Part shown: one piece after another, positions 45,773 to 56,300 of the stretch | Layout of the letters: the number at the start of each line of letters is the position of its first letter | Numbering within the stretch: the stretch's first letter is position 1 | Origin: Aquatica leii | Taxonomy: Eukaryota > Arthropoda > Insecta > Coleoptera > Lampyridae | Direction: 5' to 3' | DNA length: 64,000 nucleotides | Assembly: GCA_035610365.1 (NCBI GenBank) | Contig: CM069436.1 | Location: 87,359,912 to 87,423,911 of the forward strand | Position numbers and translations under genes: made by a program | Notes under the pieces: generated by a model | Seen by the model: the letters and a program-made list of their open reading frames with translations, nothing else | What the model was told of the DNA's origin: nothing | Database searches by the model: none

Positions 45773-46299
45773 AAGAGGGCATTTTCAGCGTTGACAGCAG
45801 CTTTTATTAGGTGTTTCGTTCCGGTTGAATTCTTCTAAGCAGGGAAACGTCGCGCGCGTCGAAGCGGTAGAGGTGGTCCGCAGCCGAGAGTCCAAAGCCC
45901 ATTTAAGCTAGAAACCTTCCTGACGCCCTTTTGAATTTTGATTTTTGATTTAACGTTTTAAAATTTTCAATTACTTACAAATTTCTATTTTTGATTTAAC
46001 CCACCACCATCTCCATTGAGCACCAAACAATAACATCGTTTATGTTGCTTTAATTCAGGCATTTCTTTTTAACATCTTTTCCACGTAACAAATTTTTATT
46101 TTATAATTTAAACGTTGGCATTTATTTGATTGACACAATTCATTGCAACAATTAAAGATTTAGAAGAAACTATTAAAGTCTAATGCATTGATAATAAACG
46201 GGGGTCATACTCCTTATTCGTTTTATATTATTTTCTGGGATTTATAATTGTGTAATTATTTTTTAAAAGGTTGTGTTAAATTAATGTTTGCAATTAAAG
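45773..46299. other. G+C-richer patch then AT-rich spacer
   Basis: 45,790-45,930 is unusually G+C-rich for the window (contains CGTCGCGCGCGTCG) and may be the edge of the same unidentified repeat as 45.4-45.6 kb. The rest is AT-rich with no gene. Confidence 0.4.
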
Positions 46300-46315
46300 T
46301 TAACCCATTAGTGTA

Positions 46316-46400
46316 CAAAGTCCCTTTAAAAAGACGCCACAAAATATGGGTTTTACTAAGTGGGAGATGGGATTTAGTACGAGGTGTCGCTGCGCAGACC
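46316..46400 (+). repeat. piggyBac-3 terminal repeat, left copy
   Basis: A block starting AGTCCCTTTAAAAAGACGCC and ending GCTGCGCAG is homologous to 47,418-47,497 (same orientation) and, inverted, to 47,775-47,860. A TTAACCC string at 46,300-46,306 could be the TTAA target plus the CCC terminus expected of piggyBac, but the exact end is not certain. Confidence 0.55.
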
Positions 46401-46449
46401 GAATTGGTAAGAAGAGATTGTATATTGCAAAAAGTATACCAAGATTAAT

Positions 46450-47419
46450 TATACTCTAGCTAGCGAATATGATTCAAGTAACAACCTTGCACTATCACAA
46501 TCTCCACGACTTGAACCATTCGCATCAAAATCACCGGCATCAAACTCAGAACTAGTGTCAAGACCAACCTCATCAAAATCGATTTCTATGAATCTGAAGT
46601 GAGTGAAGACCTAAGTATAACATAAACATTAGCTGTATTCTAGTGTCCCCCTCCGCAGAAACAAAGCAGTGTTAAACGCCAACGGACTTATTTTATTTGT
46701 TTTTCACTGAAAACTATAGTCGAACAAACCAACATATATTGGCAACAAAAGAACCGTTCGATAAATTGAACTCTCAATGAATTATTATTATATTTTACTA
46801 TCGATATACACCTGTGAAACTAATGAAATATTTGTCAAAAAAGAAATTTTTTGCCAATGGTACAATCCAAGATAGTAGAACGGTAAAGTGTACAATGATT
46901 TACAAAAAGATGATGCGAAAGAAACCGAACACTGGTGAAATGGATAGACGATAAAGTAGTTACCACAGCAAAAACGTACGACCACATAGAGGAAACAATA
47001 TGTATACGCTGCTGCCGTAAAAAAAAGAAAAATGAATGTGTGTCTGTATAATAAAGGAATGGACGACGTTGATAAAACCGACCAGCTTGTCGGCGTGTAT
47101 CAAAATAGAAAGGGACCAAAAATGTAGTACTGGTCAATTTTTTCCTATTTTTTTGACGTGTCAGTGGTAAACGGATGGTTGCTTAAGACGAAATTGAATC
47201 CAAATTATGAATGAGTGGCTAGTCTTTTAGTATTTTGAAGACGCATAGCACTAAGTTTATTGCAATTTTTTGGCACCCCTTCGTTGAGGGGAGGAACTAA
47301 TAAACGCTGTAGGTACTGTAAATCTGAGACAAATTATATTTGCACGAATTGTAACGTAGAGCTACATTCAAAACAGGTTTCAAAGCATTTTACACATTGT
47401 AATGACTTGCCGGTATAGA
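46450..47419 (+). pseudogene. piggyBac-type transposase fossil 3
   Basis: A Ser-rich N-terminal stretch at 46,460-46,610 is followed by IVEQTNIYWQQKNRSIN near 46,720-46,770, the TN.Y block at the start of the conserved region. The piece LSKKKFFANGTIQDSRTVK (46,828-46,884) follows at once, so the central DDE-bearing part is deleted. KGMDDVDKTDQLVGVYQNR, YWSIFSYFFDVSVVNGWLLK and the C-terminal zinc finger RCRYCKSETNYICTNC then read on almost without interruption to a stop at about 47,417. The GMDDVD, YW and C..C spacing are diagnostic. The protein cannot be active because of the deletion and stops. Confidence 0.85.
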
Positions 47420-47497
47420 GTCCCTTAAAAGAAACGCACCATAACTTGTTACATTAAGTAGAGATCATTTCACGACTAAAGAACCGCGAGATGCGCG
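47418..47497 (+). repeat. piggyBac-3 terminal repeat, internal direct copy
   Basis: AGTCCCTTAAAAGAAACGCA... to ...GAACCGCGAGATGCGCG begins at the end of the transposase frame. It is a direct copy of 46,316-46,400 and an inverted copy of 47,775-47,860. The inner 30 bp (47,458-47,487) differ from the inverted copy at three positions. Confidence 0.7.
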
Positions 47498-47774
47498 TTG
47501 GATAAATACGGAATTTGACGATCATGCAAAATAAATTCTAACTAAAAACATCATCTGTAAACGATGTACATTAATTGTAATGGTTTATCTTTAATTGAAC
47601 TAAAAAGTGAATGGATACAAGACGATGAATATAATATAAAAAAATATAAAACACAAAGATAAAAAAGAGTTTGTAAGAACTTGTGGAATAAATGTGGACA
47701 CTTCAAACGTATGAAAAGTGCAAACGTTTTTTTGGTTAGCTAGTGTACTGACATTCGGAACAAAATTGGTTTCT

Positions 47775-47860
47775 GCGCAGCGGTTCTTTAGTCTTGAAAT
47801 GAACTCTATTTAACGTACTAATTCAATGGCATTCTGATATTTAAAAAAAAACAGGAAATG
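47775..47860 (-). repeat. piggyBac-3 terminal repeat, right inverted copy
   Basis: CTGCGCAGCGGTTCTTTAGT and the following bases pair with 47,458-47,497. TTAA occurs at 47,810-47,813 but homology runs a little beyond it, so it need not be the target duplication. Together with the left copy it frames the fossil transposase. Confidence 0.65.
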
Positions 47861-50379
47861 TTTTAAAGAAACAAATACTTACAAATTTATGATGAAAACA
47901 AAATCGTAACCGATAAAATGAAATTGCATGACCTACAACCTCAAAAAAAATTTATATTAAAGAAAATTTGTCTGACTCGTTTAAAGCATTTACTTAAAAA
48001 CAGGTAGTATCCCGTTTTTTCTTTTTTTGAGTGTACACATTCAAAAAAAAATGTAAAGATAGATCATTAGGGATTCTATGTCCAAGACCGGTAGATTTTG
48101 CAAGTAAAATCAAAAAGTCCTGCAAAATGTTTTAAAATCTATCGTATAAACCAAATTAAAAAAAACAAAATTACGTATATTCAGTACAAATCGTACAAAA
48201 CCATCAATATATGTACCCAATATGCAAAAAACCGAAATTTAGAAACCAGTTAACGGGATCAACCAAAATTAGAATTCAGATCTGTAACAAAATCGATCCC
48301 ACATTACGTATTCAAAATGAAAATTTATTTAAATTTCGCATGTACGGGGAACTCAGATAGGCTATAATTTTACAGTCAATTAAGCAACTGTAGTAATTAC
48401 AATGTTAGAAATAGCAACAAAATTCAAGAAAAAAATCATCGAGGCAAATTAAAAAGTAAAATCAATTTTAACGGGACACTTAAAAAGTTTTAGCTGAAAG
48501 TTTATATATGCGAATAATAAAAATTAATTTAGAATAAAAAGTTAATTATGTATCTATTATAAAAATGTTAAGACTCGTTTACTTCGATATATATTAATTT
48601 ATGTAACTTCGGAGTTTCTTCTAAAAACCACAAAACCCATTTTTACGATCGATTCGTTCCGAAAACGTTTTCGTTGAACGCAGATGAGAACGATTCTTTA
48701 AACAGATTGTTGAAACGACTGTTGTGTCACGCTATTTTTTAAATAATCCAACACAAAAGAAATAGCTGAGCCCCAATTTAATTTTTTAAACGTTGTCGAT
48801 GCAATCGTCTGACTCTTATCTAGTTGCATAATACATCTAACACTTTACGTGACCAAGACATTAAATAAATCCCGTCAAATGCTGATGAAGCCAGTTAGAT
48901 AATGCGAAAAGAGTAAATACTTAGAATATATAAATGACATATTTATAGCATATGATATATCGCATTCCAGTTCTAGTTCTATTTTCTTTGTGCAATTAAG
49001 TAGATTGTATTAATACTACGGCTGTAAATTGCAAATGATAATTTTTGACGTTACTTATAACTAGATTACGTATATATGCAAAATTTATGTTAATTGCCTA
49101 TTTTATTGCTGAGAAAGTTTAATTTTTTAAAGAAAACTAACACATTCAAATTTCCAAGCTCTATAATATCTATATAATAGAAAATAAAAATTGATTAAAA
49201 ATTTAAAGCTTGCTTTGATTCAATTTTATTTTCTAGTCGAGATCTATAAGAAGAATTTCAAATATTTAAAGTTTAATTAATGAGCGGCTGTAGAGGAGTA
49301 CCAAAAGACGTACATATGTATGCGCATATCTGATGCTTAGAGCATTTTAATTAAATATGTATTTTCAATTTATTAATGATTCCTTTTTGATAGTATCTTT
49401 TTGGGTATATAACATTCATTCCTTATATAAAAAAAATATATATAAATGTTTATTTTAAAATATTCTATTTGCTTGAAAAATTGTTTAGAAATTCATTTCT
49501 TACATAACTATAAATACCAAATCTAAAAGATTTCATCAAGAATATTCAGTAATTTGAATAGTTGGAATATGTACAACTAATAATAGAAGAACCGCCCAAT
49601 TCTACACGAAAACATTTAAGCCAAAGAAATTTGTGTGAATTGATTTTCATAAATATAAAGTAGTAAGAATAATTTTTTTTTGTTTTTAAAATACTACCTA
49701 TTCTGTAAGTCGCTGGAGTGTAAGGGTTAGTAATAAACGTCACAACTTTTATTTTTATTTCACGTTAGTTATAGACTCCTGGCACTAAATTTCTAATCAA
49801 TTGAGCTATACTTTACATTAATAAAATACTATACTTAAAATTAATAAAACTAATAACTTAAACGTTAGAATTTATACTTAAAATGCATTTCTTTGTAATT
49901 TAAAAGTCCTCAAACCCAATTACGTCCATAAGAATTTCTGCTAAATTCTGATTCTGGATTAGATGTGTAAGAAAAACTCGTTTAAAGATGACTACATGAT
50001 GTATTTGATTATCGGGTTCTTATTTTAGATGGTGAAATTAGAGCATAAATACAAGCAAAAATTTCAAAATAAAAGTTCCATTAAAACCGTGAACAAAAAA
50101 AACTGTTCAGAAGCGCAAATTTCTTCTTAGCAATTTGCTGACACCAAAGATAAAAATAAATACAAAATAATGTAATCGGACGAGACGTAGTTCTTTTCAA
50201 ATACACTATATAATACTTAAAACATAGCGTATTTTCAGATGTTTAAATGCAAGTAATGTTACGTAGGTCAGTCATAATACTTCAATAAATGATAAACTTG
50301 CAAAAATAAAACTAAACACGCAAAACAAGTATTTATGTAATGTTTCGGTTGCTAGCAGCAGCGTGCTACTAAATAAATA
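47861..50379. other. AT-rich spacer, no gene recognised
   Basis: The longest open frame is 65 codons and has no motif. I saw no repeat shared with the rest of the window. Confidence 0.55.
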
Positions 50380-50860
50380 CGTCTAGGGACCATTTCTTCC
50401 AATCCAACGACCCATACAAATTATATTTAAGAAATAGTAAATAGGACGGCTTACATGCGGAGAAGCTCCATCGTGCATAATTTTTTTTTGTTAAAAATTT
50501 AAGAACAAGTTGCCCGTAAACAGTTTCTGGTAAAATAAACGCATTTCCTAAAATACTCGCCTAAACATTAATAGAAAACTGCTACTAAAAGTTGAACTTC
50601 ATAAGCTTTTTTCACTCAAAACATGCGCATTGGGAAAATTCAGCACCCCACTAATCCAAAAGTAATACTTTGGCACTAAAGTTGGTGTCTAAAGTATTTG
50701 TTATTGCAGCCAATCACAAACTTCACGTCGCGGTTCAAAATCAACGTCGGTTAACCGTTGAACATGTAAGGATACAGATAATAATTCTTCAAAATACGAT
50801 TAACTCTGCGAGCTATTTCTCTAGTACAATTTGCAATACCTGCACATACATAGAAGAACA
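50380..50860 (-). pseudogene. mariner-type transposase fossil
   Basis: From high to low coordinates the minus strand gives TREIARRVNRILKNYYLYPY (second helix-turn-helix), LTDVDFEPRREVCDWLQ, FWISGVLNFPNAHVLSE, a piece reading EMRLFYQKLF or, one frame over, LPETVYGQLVL, then IMHDGASPHVSR and GRWIGRNGP. This is the order of the arthropod mariner-like transposases in which the second catalytic Asp sits in the QHDGAPPH motif (here MHDGASPH, Asp kept) and a RWIGRGGP..WP.RSPDL block follows. The last Asp region is lost and several frameshifts occur. The N-terminal HTH here and that at 9.0-9.3 kb look related but are separate copies. Confidence 0.75.
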
Positions 50861-51510
50861 CCAAATATTAAAGTTCTGATTTATTTATTCTTATACTTGT
50901 TCTTCCGCTTGTACCTGAGGTGGTGTTTCAAGCCCACGGTCATCGTAGGTAGGAAGAACACCACTAGTATCTTTAGGTTTTTGCACACTCGCCAAAACAA
51001 AGTTTATCGAAGGCAATTTGTGCAAATCGCAATCAAACTGAGTTAAAAAAAAAAACGAATATAAAATGTATACTTCTTACATTGCAATTTCTTTTGTTTA
51101 TTTAGCTATAAACTGAAAAAATGAAAATAAGACTGACAGAGCAAATACTATAAAGAACAAAAAGTATGGACAATAAAAACCAGCTTCAACAATCAACCAA
51201 CCGGTCCTGAGCGATCCCTACGATTTTATAATCCTAACTTTAAAGAACTTGAGTAAAATCTATAATGTTGAGTTAACCATGACCTTAAAAAATAACTTTT
51301 TACCACTGATTACAACGGCAAATTGTTTAAAATATCAAAGTAGGCATTTTTTTCCAGTACGCAAACCAGTTTGAATTTTCCCCATAATTTAAAAAAAAAA
51401 CATGCGTTCTACAGTTTTTTTTTTAATTTGGCGTCTCCACGGTGCACTCTGAATAGCACGCAAGCGTAAACTAAACGACTATTTCAAATTTACTACCTTA
51501 AAAAAAACAC
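50861..51510. other. Spacer between mariner fossil and tandem repeat
   Basis: A minus-strand stretch near 50,900-51,040 reads LPTYDDRGLETPPQVQAEE without a stop but cannot be assigned; it may belong to the mariner copy's 5' side. The rest is AT-rich. Confidence 0.35.
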
Positions 51511-51897
51511 ATGAATCGGAAACTAACTCTCAATGAATCTGTTTTATCCCAACAAAGTAGAGTGCTCAAAAGAATAAACCAAATCTACCAATCTTTGGGT
51601 ATACAATCAGGTCGGCATTTTCCAATAGAAAAAATATCTGCAGAACAGAAGGACGATCCAATGATACGATCTTTGGCACCATCGTCCTTGTCATTTCATT
51701 GTTACAACCAGCAATTTGCAGACTATCTTAAAATAGAAATCGTTCCTGATCAAAAACCATATTCTACCAAGCTTGTTCTCAATTCCCCTAATGTAATAAA
51801 TTTTGACACTGTTTCAGCGCTTACACCTCCAAAAAAACCAAACCTGTCGAATAAAAGCACATCTTCCATAACAAAAAAAAAACGTTCTTGTACCTAA
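51511..51897 (+). CDS. Hypothetical repeat-borne protein (128 aa)
   Basis: An ATG-started frame of 128 codons begins MNRKLTLNESVLSQQS and ends in a basic tail (TKKKRSCT). I do not recognise the protein. It has no signal peptide, membrane segment or catalytic motif that I can see. Its last ~90 codons recur in the second unit of the tandem duplication (53,183-53,452), where YLKIEIVPDQKPY and NFDTVSALTP are kept but the first ~38 codons are missing. Nucleotide changes between copies fall on all codon positions, so there is no sign of selection for protein. It may be part of a transposon ORF, an exon, or chance. Confidence 0.3.
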   Translation: MNRKLTLNESVLSQQSRVLKRINQIYQSLGIQSGRHFPIEKISAEQKDDPMIRSLAPSSLSFHCYNQQFADYLKIEIVPDQKPYSTKLVLNSPNVINFDTVSALTPPKKPNLSNKSTSSITKKKRSCT

Positions 51898-53182
51898 GCA
51901 TCAATTCTTATAAACGTATCAAAATGACCAACAAACAATTGCTAGATCTGTTGCCACACTAAGAAATATAATGTAATGTTATATCCCCATGCAATTGCAA
52001 ATCATATGTTTTTATAGCAAAATTAATTCGAGAACTGCATCAAGCAACACCTTTTACAGTGCAAAATTGCATTTTTTCCAGACATTCTCTACCAAAGACG
52101 ATTGCACATCAAAAATTGACCCTAAAGTATTGATGCACCAAATAGTAACAACTATCAACATCAATAAAATCAGTTCTTATAACAAGAGACTTGATTCAAC
52201 ACCGACTCTGCGGCTAATCAAGAACAAGATGTTATGTTAAAAATATATCTTGTGCTCACTCGATATATATTTCATATTGATTTCAGCCGGCAACTTTGCA
52301 TTTAATGTCCTGTCGGATACCTAGTTTGTCATTTGGAATCCGTTAACTGTAGTGAATACATGTAATTTAATGCTTGGCTAAGCATTCTAAATCTTGGACC
52401 ATCCAACCGTTATTGAGATCGAATGCAAAATCAATCGATGCTTATAAGAAGAGCTGCTGAGGTATAATAAACTTTTACGTTTAGCAGTTAGATTTAATTT
52501 TCTTTCCGTCGTTTTTAGCGTTGATGAACGTATCTGCTAAATCGAGTGTACAACATGTTTATTAATTCCCTTGTAGATTGAAAGCTTGGTGTTTTTTTGA
52601 ATTGTCGTCGTAGTAAACACGTTTCGTAAACTGGAGTTTGTGACCTTCTTTGACATCCAATGTGTCAAGCGTATTATTGCAATAGGAAAGCTAATAAAAT
52701 CTTACTTATAGATTCTATCAATGCTCTTGTGCCTAATTTAAAATTTTACTACAAATCTGGAAGAATTGGTAGTCTAGCGCACGTCTTGTTTCAGATTTGG
52801 TTGTGAACTAATTAATCGTATTTGTGATACCGCTGCGATATACTTGAGTATTTATTTTAAGATTTTAAGGTTATGGTTACACCTTACTAGTACTAGAGAG
52901 TTTTAAACCGTAAGTCAGCCTTTGCTTTTCTGTCACATTTAGCTGTCTATTATATGGACTACACACAAATATTCGGCGTCATATTAACGCTCAAATTATT
53001 CTAGCTTGAAGCTTGATCTGCTTTGTACTATTCTTATTCAACCACCAATTATTTATATCAATTTTATACGTTAGAGTTCAATTTAAAAATAATTAATCTT
53101 TCTATTGTGTATATTTGCTTTGTAGTACAGTGGTCGCCTAACTCGAGGGTTTATATATCCTCCATATTTTGATTTGTTAATT
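51625..53182. repeat. Tandem duplication, unit 1 (~1.56 kb)
   Basis: Unit 1 starts at ATAGAAAAAATATCTGCAGA and ends at ...TTGTTAATT. Unit 2 begins directly with ATAGAAAAAAATTCTGCAGA at 53,183. The two are collinear over the whole length once the 1.67 kb insertion in unit 2 is removed. The unit includes a block with AAGAGCTGCTGAGGTATAAT and AATAAACTTTTACG that has the look of an LTR polyadenylation region, but this is not proven. Confidence 0.9.
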
Positions 53183-53452
53183 ATAGAAAAAAATTCTGCA
53201 GAACACGGGAAGCACGATCCAGTGATACAATCTTTGGCAACATCGTCCCAGTCATTTCCTTGTTACAAGCTGCGATTTGCAGACTATCTTAAAATAGAAA
53301 TCGTTCCTGACCAAAAACCATATTGTACCAAGCTTGTTCTCAATTCACTTAGTGCAATAAATTTTGACACTGTTTCAGCGCTTACACCTCTAAAAAACGA
53401 AACCTGTCGAATAAAATCACATCTTCCACAACAAAAAAATGTTCTTGTACCT
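53183..53452 (+). pseudogene. Truncated second copy of the 128-aa frame
   Basis: This is the unit 2 counterpart of 51,625-51,897. The open frame starts upstream at 53,174, within unit 1's tail, and reads through IEKNSAEH into the shared part, ending at a different stop after a frameshift (LPQQKNVLVP). It is probably a by-product of the duplication. Confidence 0.4.
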
Positions 53453-53857
53453 TAGCCAACAAACAATTGCTGGATTTGTTGCCATACTGAGAAATATAAT
53501 GTAATGTTATGTCTCCATGCAATTGCAAATCATTAATTGCTGATGTTTTTTTGAGCAAAATTTATTCGTGTACTGCATCAAGCAACGCCTTTTGCAGTCC
53601 AAAATTGCATTTTCCCAGACATTCTCTACTAAAAACGATTGCACATCAAAAATTCAGTATTGATGCGCCAAATAGTAACAACTATCAACATCAATAAGAT
53701 CAGTTCTTATAACAAGAGATTCCGCGGCTAATCAAGAACAAGATGTTATGTTAAAAATATATCTTCTGCACGGAGAGAAATATTATGCTGAATTTAATCA
53801 TTACAATTTCATATTTAAAGCATTTGCTTTTTTTCTAAAATTGATTCACATTCAAAT

Positions 53858-54069
53858 AAAATTAAACCTAGCGAAGGTTTCCACGGCCGGAATCTAAACT
53901 AACATTAGAATGTCTTCCGGGTTTGGACCGTGTCATAGTTGCAACCGAAGCTGCCAACGTTTCGCCCACTTTCCTTACGAAAGTGGGCGAAACGTTGGCA
54001 GCTTCGGTTGCAACTATGACACGGTCCAAACCCGGAAGACATTCTAATGTTAGTTTAAAATTAAACCTA
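53858..54069. mobile_element. Penelope-like palindromic insertion with 13 bp TSD
   Basis: AAAATTAAACCTA stands at 53,858-53,870 and again, unchanged, at 54,057-54,069. Between them lie a 25 bp leader (GCGAAGGTTTCCACGGCCGG and five more) and a palindrome: arms 53,896-53,972 and 53,980-54,056 are exact reverse complements over 77 bp, with the 7 bp spacer CCTTACG. The strings GGTTTCCACGGCCGGAATC, CCGGGTTTGGACCGTGT and GGGCGAAACGTTGG match the layout of Penelope-like element terminal repeats in animals. A long, variable target duplication fits target-primed insertion. The perfect arms mean it is young or kept identical by conversion. Confidence 0.8.
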
Positions 54070-54442
54070 CATGTTCTAAAACTTAAATTAAATTTCTTAT
54101 TGCAATCCAAACATGTTTTTATTAAATCATTCATAATTATAATGATACAAGTAAAAAATTTTTGTTAAAATTAAGACTACAAATTGATCAAATTCAACTA
54201 ATTATTATAAGAAATCATATCAGCGATTAAAGTACGTAATAAATTACTAAGAAACCACAAGTAGGAATTTCAAGTAAGCATTTATGTTATCACTATTTGT
54301 TCCACGCTGGTCTAAAATAAGGTATCAGCAATTTAATTTACGTTAAGGTTTGCAATATGTGCTAAACTTTTTGCTAAAGCTGTGGCAAAGATAATATACG
54401 TGTACCGTGACTCCGACAGTTTTTTGTTTGTAACTATACGAC

Positions 54443-54792
54443 ATGGATCCATCATTTTATAACAAGTTGCTTGCAGCATATAATCTATAACTCACTACAT
54501 CAATTAGTGAATTATTGGAAACTATCAAAAACTTACAAGTAAGTATTGACTCTGATTTTGAATATTGTTCACTGCCGTTATATGTTAGAATTATGTCGCA
54601 AAGCTTGCACATTTTTTGGCATGTATGACTTAGTTTTTTGCAATGAAATGAAATTATCGTGCATTTGCTTTTCTTTTAGAACAAGAAATTGATGTTACAT
54701 CCCTTGTGTGCCTAACGGAAAATAATTTGGACATATTGAAGGAAGGTGAATTTGGGTTGATTGTTAAGTTTAGTAGTTGGAGAACCCTTTGA
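54443..54792 (+). pseudogene. Possible spliced frame with SAM-like segment
   Basis: MDPSFYNKLLAAYNL at 54,443-54,487 is followed by a stop and more readable sequence up to CAA|GTAAGT at 54,538/54,539, a good donor. A pyrimidine tract and TTTTAG end a possible 141 bp intron at 54,679. The next stretch reads QEIDVTSLVCLTENNLDILK and ends IVKFSSWRTL. The pattern EIDV..LV.LTE..L..L resembles the middle of a sterile alpha motif domain. The two parts are not in phase as they stand, and the first has a stop, so if this was a gene it is dead. It lies wholly inside the TIR element and could be its cargo or captured exon. Confidence 0.3.
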
Positions 54793-56300
54793 CAGAAAAA
54801 ATAACTTTCCAAAAGTTACAAGAAGATTATTTAACTCGGATGGTGTAGATTCGACTAATATTCTAAGTGTTACATACTATTAATGCTGATGCGTGTACAT
54901 TTTGGTGTCAAGGACAGTATCATTTGGATCGGTAATATTATCTACCAATAATTATAAATTTTAATGTAGATTAAACCATAAACTGTAGTGATGATAAAAA
55001 TATAGCACATTTATTTTGAATTTAGCAAATAAATACGTTTAAACTATGTGTATATTTACTGAAATCATTCATACCCTGAAGCTGCACAAAAGCAAACATT
55101 ATGACACTGCGTGCTTAAATTAATACGAAGTGTTATTACTATTAAACCTATTTATGATAAAACACAACAATCAACAGAGATAAGAAAAAGCAGTACTTGT
55201 CATAACTATGGTTCTTCTCTACGATCACATTAAGCAACTTTTGAATGATAAAAGAAAACAATGTTTTCTTAAATTGATATATTATAAAATCTATACAATT
55301 CTTTTTCAAAATATTTGTTGTAATAAAATGAAAGCTTTATTTAAGCGTACATCGGCATGACTCAAAACCAACAGCCTATTTGCATGAAATATAGCTGTTT
55401 TTGCTTTATTACAGTAAACTTTTCTCTCCGTGTGCTCACTCAATATATATTTCATATTCATTTCAGTTGGCAACTTTGCATTTGATGTCCTGTCGGAGAC
55501 CTAGTTTGTTATTTCGAATCCGTTAACTGTATAGTGAATACATGTAATTTAATGCTCGGCTAAGCATTCTAAATCTTGGGCCATCCAACCGTTATTGAAA
55601 TCGAATGTAAAATTAATCGATGCTTATAAGAAGAGCCGCTGAGGTATAATAAACTTTTACGTTTAGCAGTTAGATTTAATTTTCTTTTCGTCGTTTTTAG
55701 AATTTATGAACGTATCTGCTAAATCGAGTGTACAACATGTTTATTAATTCCCTTGTAAATTGAAAGCTTGGCGTTTTTTTGAAATGTCGTCGTAAACACG
55801 TTTCGTAAACTGGAGGAAATTGTCGAGTTTGTGACCTTCTTTGACATCCAATGTGTCAAGCGAATTATTGTAATAGGAAAGCTAATGAAATCTTGCTTAT
55901 AAATTCTATCAATGGTTGTGAACTAATTAATCGTATTTGTGATACCGCTGCGATATACTTGAGTATTTCTTTTTAGATTTTAAGGTTATGGTTACACCTT
56001 ACTAGTACTAGAGAGTTGTAAACCGTAAGTAAGTTTTTGTTTTTTTGTCACATTTAACTGTCGATCATATGAACTACACACAAATATTCGGCGTCATTTT
56101 AACGCTCAAATTATTCTAGCTTGAGGCTTGATCTGCTCTGTACTATTCTTATTCAACCACCAATTATTTATATCAATTTCGTACGTTAAAGTTCAATTTA
56201 AAAATAATTAATTTTTCTATTGTGTATATTTGCTTTGTAGTACAGTGTGTTGCCTAGGTCGAGGGTTTAGTATATCCTCTATATTTTAATTTGTTAATTA

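Larger units (their letters stand above)
53770..55441. mobile_element. TIR element (ACGGAGAGAAA ends), 1,672 bp
   Basis: The left end ACGGAGAGAAA is matched by TTTCTCTCCGT at the right end (55,431-55,441). Comparison with unit 1 shows that exactly this segment is extra. The flanks CTGC (53,766-53,769) and GTGC (55,442-55,445), against a single GTGC in the empty site, suggest a 4 bp target duplication with one later change; 3 bp (TGC) is also possible. Inside are the Penelope-like palindrome and a possible small spliced frame, but no transposase motif that I can recognise. The superfamily is unassigned. Confidence 0.85.
53183..56300. repeat. Tandem duplication, unit 2 (interrupted)
   Basis: It is homologous to 51,625-53,182. 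It is split at 53,769/55,442 by a TIR element; sequence to the left ends ...ATATCTT(CTGC) and to the right resumes GTGCTCACTC, while uninterrupted unit 1 reads ATATCTTGTGCTCACTC. Small deletions relative to unit 1 occur near 55,900. It ends at about 56,300 with TTGTTAATTA. Confidence 0.9.

Noticed and set aside
47454..47813. A clean TTAA-flanked 352 bp piggyBac MITE
   Set aside because: Homology between the arms seems to run slightly past the TTAA on both sides, so it is kept only as a hypothesis under the piggyBac fossil 3 finding.
53868..54168. Mirror-image 81- and 88-codon frames on both strands (MDRVIVATEAANV...)
   Set aside because: The perfect palindrome makes the two strands encode the same peptide; both are consequences of the repeat.
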